A DNA stretch of 64,000 nucleotides from Carya illinoinensis (taxonomy: Eukaryota > Streptophyta > Magnoliopsida > Fagales > Juglandaceae): the NCBI RefSeq assembly GCF_018687715.1, contig NC_056765.1, forward strand, positions 28,196,254 to 28,260,253, given 5' to 3'. The notes below the pieces were generated by a model. The model was given only the letters and a program-made list of their open reading frames with translations. It was not told the origin of the DNA and searched no databases. Position numbers and translations under genes: made by a program. Of the stretch, positions 1 to 10,300 are shown piece after piece; within the stretch, counting starts at the first letter, position 1, and each line of letters starts with the position of its first letter.

Positions 1-37
1 TGTAAATAGTTGGCAATAGTTTGAATTAAAATGTTTT

Positions 38-1241
38 TTTTTTTTTTTTGAAATAGACTTCATTTCATTTAATGAAACCGAAGTTACAACTATGACTAAT
101 CAATACAGGAAAAACCCAATTACTAGCCAAACTGCTCAATTGTGAGGGGCTCCCCCACCCATAAATTTCTTTATGGCGGACATTGTCTTAGCTTCTACAT
201 ACTCTTTCTTGACAACAGTCAAATTGAGAAAAAGCTCTGTTTAAAAAAATAGAACTGAAACAACATCTCTTCCGAAAAAAAGAGATACTCACACACTCCA
301 CCCTCTTAAGGAGGAGGAGTACAAACACTCACCTTCCTCCAATAGAGGAGTGAGACAATCACCCAACTTCCTCCTAAGGAGGAGTGGGACTCTACTACTA
401 TGGACCTCAAGTCCAATAGTCCACTTCTTATTTTTGATAAACTAAAACCAACAAATTACCTAAAAAATAAAATACAAGATCCAGTCTAAAACAAAAAACA
501 AATGGGCCCAATAAACACCAAAACCCATGGACCACGTCTGGCCCACTAAACAAAGAGCCCCTGGACCACGTCTGGTTGCAAGAAGGAGCATTAGGGTTTC
601 ATCTTTAAGCTACCCCCGCCTCCCTTTCCGCAGCGAAATCACCAGCGCACGAGCACTGGCTTCCGCCGTGGTTCACTGGAGCTGCACTTCTGCAGGACCA
701 TCGGTTTCTGCACCTCTCGCTCGCTCGCATGTCCCCCCACCCGCCGAGACCCATCCCACCCTGCATCACATACCGCCACTCCATAGGCCGTCGTTACCTT
801 TTGGTAACGTCCACGTCTGCAAGAGGACTTAATCCTCTATTTCATGCTCTGAAAACAGAGCACTTACAACCCAACCAACCGACCTAGAGCAACCGACCAA
901 GAAAACCCTTTTCTGAAACAGGGATCATGCACCCCTTTCCCCTTTGCATTTTACCTTTGTTTACAACCGGAAAGAGGGAGAGATAGAGGGATGAGCCGCC
1001 GAGATCTTGGGCTATGTGCATGAGCCACAGAGTGATGCCATCAACTCAGTCCATCACCTAGCAACCTTATTCTCAAAACCAGACAAAGCAGAAACAACTA
1101 CTAACTAGAAGAACACAAACGAAAAAGGGAGGGAGGGAGGAGGGAGCCGAGGCTCCCACCTCCCTAAAGGGGTGGCTTTGAGTTTCTCTTCACGCAAAGG
1201 GTTTCTAGGGTTTTTTTTTTTTTTAATAAATGCTTAAGTTG
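38..1241 (-). mobile_element. Non-LTR retroelement, hairpin-tail family, copy A
   Basis: Read on the minus strand, the element ends in a poly(A) tract (T-run at 34-50). It is bounded by a 20-bp direct repeat with one mismatch (18-37 and 1242-1261), which is a target-site duplication typical of LINE/SINE insertion. Its 3' part resembles the copies at 12001-12616 and 17347-18865, including the stretch around 121-210. Between about 255 and 395 lie several short inverted repeats of the CCTCC..GGAGG type. The 5' side is GC-rich and shares an agggaggtgg..tcggctcc stretch with the 17-kb copy. A second T-run at 1211-1224 lies just inside the 5' end. No credible reverse transcriptase is present, so it is probably non-autonomous. 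Confidence 0.75.
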
Positions 1242-1479
1242 AGTTTCAATTAAAATGTTTTAATTTATTGAGTTTTGAAAAATAGGAAAATAATTTGAAT
1301 AAAAAAATAAAAATATTAAAATTTTATTTTTATCTTAAAATTTGAAAAGTTTGTACTTTTTTTTAATATTTTATTTAGAAGTTTGAAAATTTGTAATAAT
1401 TAGTTGAAAAAATTAAAAATTTAGAATTAAAAAGTATTTTGTGACAATGAAAGTAAATATTTGACAATATATGAAAATA

Positions 1480-2330
1480 ATGTGCTCCCAAACTAGCCGT
1501 AAAGCAAATAATAAGGTTTCCCCATGAACATATGATCAGTAGCAAATTTTGGCACACCCAATTCTTCCATGTGATGTGGCTACTAAAATTAAATCAAATG
1601 AGAGTAATGTGCCAAGAAGAAATCCTATGATTTTGTATTTGACAAATAAAAGTAAGGAAAATCTAGTTGCAAGCACAACTGCGCGCTAATATGTGCACCA
1701 ATCTAATGTGATTGATCAAAAAGTACTTTTATTAAAAGTAGTGCTAATTTAAATTTTGAATATGAAAGAATTAGTATTGGTAGATTAGTACATGATTTTA
1801 CTTGTACGTAGCAAAACTCTAAAAGCAATTCATTAAGTGAACATAAAAGCGACCCTATTTACTAAAAATTGTATCAGATATTGAAGAGTTGGAAAATTCA
1901 AGCTCACCATGTTCAACTCTCTTTTGATGCTGTGGTTGGCCTTTCCAGAAGGGATCATCCACAATCCTATAAGTATTGTTAATGAAATTTTTCAATATGA
2001 TCAATCAAACAGAAATTAACTACACAAACACTAGTTTTAAACCCTAGTACTGTTACAAAACAAACAGAGAGAAACTAACTGTACAAAAAAAAAAAAAAAA
2101 TAGGAAAGTACATGATGTGAAAAACAACACCAGTTTTAATGGTCTAGTACTATTTTATACTATGGACATTTCATGAGGAATTGATGTAATGGTAATAACA
2201 CAATGGTAAATGATGTTTAATAAAATTCGATGGTTTAAGATAGCAACTACCCTTTTAATGTTAAAAGCTGATTTTGTAACTTAAAAGCGTTGAGGTTGGG
2301 GCTCTCACCTTCCAAGCTTGCATGATGTCC
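1480..2330. repeat. Duplicated 3' flank of the NLR pseudogene
   Basis: Much of this stretch matches 6890-7400 downstream of the intact NLR, for example 1490-1665 against 6906-7070 and 2190-2300 against 7340-7440. Copy 1 carries about 155 extra bases (roughly 1670-1825). Together with the gene bodies this makes a tandem duplication of about 3.3 kb. On the minus strand an AG acceptor and GTGAGC donor bracket an exon-sized piece near 1910-1970, in the same place as the candidate extra exon of the intact copy. The bases at 1262-1480 are AT-rich and hold nothing recognisable. Confidence 0.6.
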
Positions 2331-2339
2331 TCGAATTTT

Positions 2340-4912
2340 TCAATTACCAATCGATATGTTAGGGATGCAAGCCACCTTGAGCCATTCTTTTCCTTTTTTC
2401 CTTACCAATTCTTTCTCCAACACAAGACACTTAATTATGAATAGAAAACGAAGGGAGGGTAGGAATACGTCTTCTGGCATGTACTTGAGCTTGGGACAGT
2501 CATTGATCTGCAATTCTACAAGGGAGGTGAGGTGTTGAAACCCCTCATCCAAAGATTTCAAATTTTAAATGAAGTAATCTTAAGCTCCGTCAGAGTGGTG
2601 GGCAACAACAACTCCCCAGGAAAGGACTCCACATCTTCTGATTCTCTGCCGCCGATTTCCAAACATTCAAGAGTGGGGAGGATTTGCAAACCCCATACCG
2701 TCCAGTTTGCAATGAGTCTCTTACAATCGTGGATCTCAATCTTCACTAGAGCAAACGGAAAACCCCTTCAGGAAACAACTCAATTTTCAAACAATCTTTT
2801 ATCTCCATTTGAGAAAGAGACGGAAGGAATCGGTCCATCTTATCAGGCATTGACCGTAGGCTCTCACAATTTCCAAGAAAAAAACCTTCAAGCTTAGGGG
2901 CACACAATCCTCCTTTCGGAAAAGATACAAAACTAGGATATCCCCATATTTTTATAACTGATATCACAGAATTACTTTCATGTTGTTCTAGAGATTGCAA
3001 ATTCCTGCATCCCTGGATTAGAATATCCATCAGATTTGGGAATAGACCTAAGGGAAATGACGTCAAGGAATCACAACAATCTATCAAGAACAAATTTTCA
3101 AGGGATGAATATTGCAAGTGTAGGGGAAACTCCAACTTCTTACAATCATCGATGCAAAGTGATTTCAATGTTGAGAGAAAACCACCCGTAGGAAGGGACG
3201 CAAGCGAGGAACATGTGTTGATTCGTAGGTCTTGAAGACAAGTATTGAAGCCTGTTATTCCATCATATTCATGTGGTTCTAGACATACCAGAGATTCCAA
3301 ATTATCATTCCCGTCAATTCTCATATAGGTAACTACTGGTAATGAGTCTATGAGGAGTGAACCCTTGAGATGTTGACAATTTAAAACATCAAGTATGGCT
3401 AACGAAGGAAGACGTACAGCCAACCATCCTTTGAGCTTGGGGCAGTTCTTAATATTCAACTTTTCAAGTTGAGAAAAAGTTTCAATCTCATTTTCGGTAA
3501 TGAAATGAAACCAGTTTTCCCAATTCAACATATTCGACAACACTAGAATCTTCAATCTTCCAAACAGCTTCATTAAAGAACTATTTCCATAAAACTCTGT
3601 ATCCACACTAATAACTCCATCCAACCCATCAATGTAGAGTTTATTAAGAAAATGTCGTTGCCCAAGGGTTGGCAAGGCACTACAATGAAGGAAGCCTTGC
3701 CATCCAGTCTGGAAAACCTTTCCCGTGGTAGTAGTTAATAGTAAGACTTTTCAAGTTTTCATGGGGCTGCAAATTCTCAAGTACACCTCTTTGGCTTTCC
3801 AAAATACCAAATTTGTTTGTTGGATTCCATTGTAACACCAACTCCTTGAGGTGATCCTTATCCATCAAGCCTACATCCAAAGCATCCTTGGCTGATCTAA
3901 CATTTTGGAGCCCCCAAATTGAAATCTTTCCCCATAGATTTATTAATTTTCCCAATTCTCCAATGCAAGACCCATTGTGTTTGCTGACGATGAATTTGTT
4001 CAACGTCTGAAGATGTTTTTGTTTACCCATTTGTGTCGGCATCTCCTTTAGAACTGGAGTATTATCAATTTCAAGATGACATAAATTAGTGAATTTCCTC
4101 GTATCTCTTGGCAAGCCATCCAAACACCAACAATTTGATAACTTCAACGTTTGCAAATTGCACAAATTATATATAGAATTAGGCAAGCATTTAATACCAT
4201 TGGAAGACAAATCCAAATAACGTAGATGTTTCATTTTGCTAATTGAATCAAGCAGCAACTTAGTTATCTCCGTTCTGCTGAGAGAGAGAACTCTTAAGCA
4301 CCATGACCTTGGCATTTTGAATTAAGTTCTATAGTTGAAATATCCTATTTTCATGAGGAAAGTACGCAAATGCTTGGCCTTGCAAAGATCCTCTTCAATC
4401 TTCTTAAAGTAATTCGAACTTCCAACGCAATATGATAAATACCAAGTCATCTTCACAATTTCTTTTGAACTATCATCCACCAACATATAGCCAAATTTAC
4501 CGGACACGAAATTTACCAAATCATTCACAAGATCATGCATTGCAAAACCTAAGTTAGTTTCACTTGATTGTTGAAATAATGATCTTGATACAAGAGTATC
4601 GAAGAAACGATTATCAACTTCTTCCATTTTTTTTGTTTTGGATTCATGCAAGAAACCTTCCGCCATCCATAATAAAACTAATTCATCTTTCTTAAAAATA
4701 TGATCTTTTGGAAATATCGAACAATAAGCAAAGCATCGTTTTAAATATGAAGGGAGATACTTATAACTTAATCTCAAAGTCGGGAGGATGTTTGTCTCCT
4801 CCAGTGAAGGATCCCATAAATTGCTCTTCAATATTTTTATCCATCTCTCAACATCTAATTCAGACCACAACAGATTGCCAATGGCTTTGATTGCTAAAGG
4901 TAGACCTTTGTT
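2340..4912 (-). pseudogene. Truncated CC-NB-LRR (NLR) pseudogene
   Basis: This is a paralogue of the gene at 7377-11177. It retains the end of the NB-ARC domain (winged-helix residues, CFAYCSIFP and an MHD-type AMHDLVNDL) and the LRRs. Homology stops at 4912, so the coiled coil, P-loop, kinase-2 and RNBS-B motifs are missing. Further damage: an in-frame stop near 4319-4321; a frameshift near 3675 caused by loss of about 41 bp relative to the intact copy, bounded there by the 5-base repeat acaat (8823-8827 and 8864-8868); and additional breaks near 2746 and 2560. Sequence right of 4912 is unrelated to NLRs and recurs at 33.2 kb. It could still be transcribed but cannot encode a working receptor. 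Confidence 0.9.
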
Positions 4913-5030
4913 AAGGCTGAAAGTTTAGCACATTAATCCCCTGATTCAAATAGCATGAAAATCAATAAAGTACGCGACTCTCATAAGATCTAAGAGCCCC
5001 CTCCAATACCTGTTGCCTCCGGGATTTCCT
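4913..5030. repeat. Segment shared with the break point of a receptor-kinase pseudogene
   Basis: Starting exactly where NLR homology ends, about 100 bases (taaggctgaaagtttagcac onward, to the ..cataagatctaagagccc string) match 33178-33262 with small indels. At 33 kb the same segment adjoins the point where LRR receptor-kinase homology ends. I do not recognise it as a known element. Confidence 0.6.
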
Positions 5031-5149
5031 TTTGACACCCCATTAATATTTATACTCAACTTCCAATGAGGTAACAACCATTAGACCAACAAAGGTTTCT
5101 CACTTTAACCAAGTACTAAGTTCAATTGCAAGGCTTCAATAATGTCTTT

Positions 5150-6185
5150 ATCTTTTCTCTGTAAAGTAAAAAGAGGCATCACTAAAGGATTTAATTCCAA
5201 CAACCACAAGGTAAGTTTCCAACAAAGTATAATGTACAGTAGGTTTTAATGAATTGTTAAATCTAGCAACATTACATGTTAGCCAGAGCTCCCAGAGAAT
5301 TAAAGTAGGACTCAGTTGTGCAATGAGATGAAGTTGGTTTGAACCAAAGAAGAAAGTAGTCCACCATGAAGTCAGTGATTCTACATCGAAGAGAAATGAA
5401 AAATGATGCCAAATAGTAGAGGTGTACAAGAAACTAACAAACCGGTCGTGATCGACACAGACCGGCCACCGGAGTTCGAAACTGCCAAGGAACTGGTCGA
5501 GGGGCGGCAAAAAATTAACAAAACCGACGTCCGTCAATTCAGTTGCGGTTTGAGGCCGGCTCAAACCGCTGAACCGACCGACATACATATATATTTTTTT
5601 TAATTTATATCTATATAAAACGACGCCGTTCCACTTAAACTTAAGTTTTTATCTATGAGAAACAAAAAAAGAAAAATAAGTAGAAAGACGCTGTTGGATT
5701 TAGAACCAAACGGCATTGTTTTGATCTTCTTCTTCCTTCTTCTTCTTCCCCGATTCATGTCCGTTTCTGAGTTTCACATCCTCTCTCTCTTTCTCTCCTC
5801 TGTAACTCTCTCTCTACTTTCTCATAGAACCAGCGCTGCTAGGAGAATCAAGAACCGATTGTGAACCGCCGGAGTAGATACGGATGATTTTCCTCCTCCC
5901 CATTGACCGGTTACGGTCAGTTTTATCCAAAAACCACGCCGATGAGGTCAGTTTTCACCCCTACCAAATAGCTCTTGAAACAGAACATGGTTATAAGAGA
6001 TAGAGCATTAGATTCAATATCCCCAACAACACATTTGCTGCATTTAGTGGCCTTTTGAACTCCACACCTTTAAATGTTAGAATCCAAGGGATCCCATTAT
6101 GCCACAACTTGTAGATAAAGACATGACTAGCTTTCGTGGGCAGAATGGAGTTCCAAATAAACTCATGCCAAGGGAAGAAAGTTTT
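5150..6185 (-). pseudogene. LINE ORF2 C-terminal relic (zf-RVT region)
   Basis: Minus-strand translation shows features of the zinc-binding region that follows reverse transcriptase in plant L1-type LINEs: an LP-K-S-VF..LWHNGIP-like stretch near 6090-6170, a Cys-rich ATKCSKC piece near 6035, then SWWTTFF and an ELWLTCNVARFN stretch at about 5250-5340. The frame is broken in several places and no reverse-transcriptase core is present, so this is a 5'-truncated, decayed fragment. A 547-bp hAT-type element (5417-5963) interrupts it. It lies directly downstream of a receptor-kinase tail on the same strand. I see no poly(A) tail. Confidence 0.6.
5417..5963. mobile_element. Non-autonomous hAT-type element (547 bp)
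   Basis: It begins TAGAGGTG and ends CACCCCTA, an 8-base inverted terminal repeat with one mismatch. It is flanked by a perfect 8-bp duplication CCAAATAG (5409-5416 and 5964-5971). An 8-bp duplication with TAGGGGTG-like ends is characteristic of hAT elements. The body contains subterminal ACCGGT-type repeats near both ends and no transposase. It interrupts the LINE relic around it, so it is the younger insertion. Confidence 0.85.
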
Positions 6186-6322
6186 CTGATTAAATTAAGC
6201 TCAACTAAAACATCTTTCATGTTCATTCGTTCTTCTGGTTGTACAGTCGTACCTGCAACTCCAATATGAAAAATCAAAACCAAGCATGCTTCAGTTTTGT
6301 TTCTTCTTGTCACCTTGATCAT
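6180..6322 (-). pseudogene. LRR receptor-kinase C-terminal fragment
   Basis: The minus-strand peptide contains ECL-like ACLVLIFHIGVAG, an RMNMKDVLVELNLIRK stretch and basic RRNK residues. This is the end of kinase subdomain XI in EFR/Xa21-type receptor kinases. It closely matches the C-terminus of the larger pseudogene at 28148-28462. Only the last ~45 residues remain; the rest of the kinase and the LRRs are absent. It shows that the receptor-kinase family once extended into the NLR cluster. Confidence 0.7.
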
Positions 6323-6890
6323 TCCCTTTAGTGTAACAAGATGCTAGAAGTTGCAAATGTTGGGGAAAGGTGGACAAGATCCAACATGCATCCGTTAAGT
6401 TTTTTCTAATTGACTAACCTAATAACTCTCTTCAGTAACAAAGTTGTGCACAAATAAACCCAGAAAAATAGACAACTGAATGAACAACTTTACTGGAAAT
6501 GGAATCAACTACATGAGAATTGTAACACTCAACCACCTCGACAACACAACACCCCCATATTTTTGAAACTGTTGTCGTAAACGTTGAAGGTTGACTGTCC
6601 CAATGATCGGCAGAGTCCATTCCAGAATTTGAACTTTCGGCCTTTTGACCCTAGCACAAGTAATTAAGACCAAGCTTCATAAATTCAAACAATACAGCGC
6701 GAGTAAATGTTAAAACTCCAAATGGTGCAGTGCCATCTGGATATTATCTAGGCAGCTTGCCATTTGGGTATGACAAATCATCAGTCACCTTAAACATGGC
6801 TCACACACTAGTCATGAGAAAATCCTTCGTAGCAACTGATTACCTTTTCCCACATAGCAGCTTTCAGGATAAGTTTACATCGAAAGTCTG
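6323..6890. other. Intergenic stretch, nothing recognised
   Basis: No convincing coding region, RNA gene or element boundary was seen. Short open frames exist on both strands (for example 6432-6620 minus and 6730-6912 plus) but lack recognisable motifs or paralogues. Confidence 0.5.
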
Positions 6891-7122
6891 TAATAATGTG
6901 TTACCAAACTAGCCCTACAGCAAATAATAAGGTTTCCCATGAACATATCAGTAGCAAATTTTGTCATACCCAATTCTTCCACATGATGTGGCTACTAAAA
7001 TTCAATCAAATGAGAGTAATGTGCCAAGAAGAAATCCTATGATTTTGTTTTTGAAAAATAAAAGTAATTCATTAAGTGAACATAAAAGTGACCCTATTTA
7101 CAAAAAAATGTATCAAGCTCAC

Positions 7123-7187
7123 CATCTTTTCCTCAATAAGGTTGCGGCGAAGGACCTTGTTAAAATCGATCCTCGACATTTCAGGAA
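7123..7187 (-). CDS. Candidate spliced 3' exon of the NLR gene
   Basis: On the minus strand a consensus acceptor (TTTCTTTAACAG) precedes this 65-base stretch and a GTGAGC donor follows it. If the donor GCAG|GTGAGA inside the NLR reading frame (last exon base 7451) is used, the phase matches. The joined frame stays open through about 21 further codons, reading VPEMSRIDFNKVL and so on. This would replace the unspliced C-terminus. Similar signals exist beside the pseudogene copy. No later exon could be fixed, and the function of the extension is unknown. Transcript evidence is needed to choose between models. Confidence 0.35.
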
Positions 7188-7376
7188 CTGTTAAAGAAAT
7201 TTTTCAATATGATCAATCAAACAAAAAAGAAAAAAAATGAGACAATTACAAAACTAATAGAGAGGAACTAACTACAAAAAAAAGAATGTAGGAAAGTACA
7301 TATGAAAAGCAACACCAGTTTTTCCTTTCAATGGTAATAACACAATAGTAAATGATGTTTGATAAAATTTGATGGT

Positions 7377-10300
7377 TTAAGATAGCAAATACCTTTTTAA
7401 TGTTAAAAACTGATTTTGTAACTCAAAAGCGTTGAGGTTAGGGCTCTCACCTGCCCTTTCATCTCCTTGAATTCTTCGGTTATCAGACCATATGTTAGGG
7501 ACGTGAGCCACCTTGAGCCATTCTTTTCCTTTTTTCCTTTCCAATTCTTTCTCCAACATAGGACACTTCCTTATACGTAGAAAACGAAGAGAGGTTAGGA
7601 ATCCCTCTTCTGGCATGTACTTGAGCTTGGGACAGTCATTGATCAGCAATTGCACAAGGGAGGGGAGGTTTTGAAACCCCTCCTTCTCCAAAGATTTCAA
7701 ATTTTTAAATGAATTGATTTGAAGACTGGTCAGAGTGGTGGGAAGCAACAACTTCCCAGGAAAGGACTCCACATCTTCTGATTCCCTGCCACTAATTTGC
7801 AACCAAAAAAGAGTGGGGAGGATTTGCAAACCCCATACCATCCAGTTTGCAATGAGTCTCTTACAGCTGCGAATGTCAATTTTCACGAGAGCGGAAGGCA
7901 ACCCCCCTTCAGGAAACAACTCAATTTTGGGACAATCTTTTATCTCCATAATAGAAAGAGATGGAAGGAATTGGTCCATCTTATCAGGCATTGACCTTAG
8001 GCTCTCACAATTTTCAAGAGAAAAAGTTTCAAGCTTAGGGGCACGCAATCCTCCTTTCGGAAAAGATACAAAACTAGGACATTCCCGTATTTTTATATAT
8101 GATATCACTGAATAACCTTCATGTTGTTCTAGAGATTGCAAATTCCTGCATCCCTTGATTAGAATATTGTCTAGATTTGGGAATAGGCCTAAGGGAAAGG
8201 ACATCAAGGAATCACAACAATCCATCAAGCACAATAATCGAAGGGATGAATAAGGCGAGTGCATGGGGAACTCCAACTTCATACAATCATTAATGCGAAG
8301 TGATTTCAATTTTGAGAGTAAACCATCCCTAGGAAGGGACGCAAGCGAGAAACACTTGCCAATTTGTAGTCGTTGAAGACAACTATTGAAGCCCTTTATT
8401 GCATCATGTTCATGTTGTTCTAGACTTACCAGAGATTCCAAATTATCATTCCCGTTTATTCTTATACGGGTAAGTACTGGGAAAGAGTCTATGAGGAGCG
8501 AACCCTCGAGATGTTGACAATCTATAACATCAAGTTCGGCTAACGAAGGAAGATGTACAGGCAACCGTCCTCTGAGCTTGGGGCAGTTCTTAATATACAA
8601 CTTTTCAAGTGGATAAAAAGTTTCAATTTCATTTTTGGTGCTCAAATGAAACCAGCTTTCCCAATTGGACATATTCTCCAGCGCTAGAATCTTCAATCTT
8701 CCAAATGGCTTCATTAAAGAACTATTTCCATAAAACTCCGTATCCACAGTGACAACTCCATCGAACCCATCAATGTAGAGTTCATTAAGAAAATGTAGCT
8801 GCCCAAGTGGTGGCAAGGAACCACAATAGTTGCAATTTCTTAATTCCATATGTGATATATTAGACAATGAATGAAGCTTTGCTATCCAGTCTGGAAAACC
8901 TTTCCCGCAGTAGTAGTTAATGGTGAGACTTTTCAAGTTTTCATGGGGCTGCAGATTTTCAAGTACACCTCTTTGGCTTTCACAAATACCAAATTTGTTT
9001 GTGGGATTCCATTGTAACACCAACTCCTCGAGGTAATCCTTATCCTTCAAGCCTGCATCCAAAGCATCCTCGGCTGATCTAACATTTTGGAGCTCCCAAA
9101 TTGAAAGCTTTCCCCGTAGATTTATTAGTTTTCCCAATTCTCCAATGCAAGACCCATTGTGTTTGCTGATGATGAATTTGGTCAACGTCTGAAGATATTT
9201 CAGTTTACCCATTTGTGTCGGCATCTTCTTTAGAGCTTGAGTATTATCAATTTCAAGATGACGTAAATTTTTGAGTTTCCTCATATCTCTTGGCAATCTA
9301 TCCAAACACCGACAATTTGATAACTTCAACGTTTGCAAATTGCACAAATTACACACGGAATTTGGCAAGCATTTAATTTTTGTGGAAGAAAAATCCAAAT
9401 AACGTAGATGTTTCATCTTGCTAATTGAATCAGACAACTTAATTATCTTCATACCGTCGAGAGAGAGAACTCTTAAGCACCATGCCCTTGGCATTTTGAT
9501 TTCAGTACCCCAACTGGATCCTAATTTCAGGAAAGTGCGCAAATGCTTGGCCTTGTAAAGATCCTCTTCAATCTTGTCAAAGTTATCCAAACTTCCACCG
9601 AAATATGATAAATATCGAGTCATCTTCATAATTTCTTTTGAACTATCACCCTCCAACGTAAAGCCAAATTGACCGGATACATATTTTGCCAAATCATTCA
9701 CAAGATCGTGCATTACAAAACCTAAGTTATTTTCACTTGATTGTTGAAATAATGATCTTGATACAAGAGTGTCGAAGTAACGATTACCAACTTCTTCCAT
9801 TTTTTCTGTTTTGGATTCATGCAAGAAACCTTCCGCCATCCATAATAAAACTAATTCATCTTTCTTAAAAATATGATCTTTTGGAAATATTGAACAATAA
9901 GCAAAGCATCGTTTTAAATATGAAGGGAGATACTTATAACTTAATCTCAAAGCTGGAAGGATGGTTGTCTCCTCCAGTGAAAGATCCCATAAATCGCTCT
10001 TCAATATTTTTGTCCATTTCTCAACATCTAATTCAGACCACAACAGATCACCAATGGCTTTGATTGCTAAAGGTAGACCTTTGCACTTTTTCACAATTTG
10101 TGTCCCTATTTCTTTTATCTTTGGATCTGCGTTGGCACTACCATCACGAAATGCATGTTTTTCAAAAATTGACCAGCAATCAGCATTTGATAATTCCATT
10201 AGATGATGGGTTGCAATAGCGTGCATGGCCAATGCAACACTTTCATTCCTTGTGGTGACAAGGATCTTACTTCCTTGAAACCCATATTGCAAGAGTTGGC

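Noticed and set aside
527..832. 101-codon plus-strand frame
   Set aside because: It lies antisense in non-LTR copy A, with no motif support.
6961..7194. 77-codon plus-strand frame downstream of the NLR
   Set aside because: The minus strand here shows splice signals and an in-phase exon, and the paralogous region does not keep the plus frame.
7735..8115. 126-codon plus-strand frame
   Set aside because: It is a shadow antisense to the NLR LRR region; the matching frame in the pseudogene (2532-2897) follows from homology.
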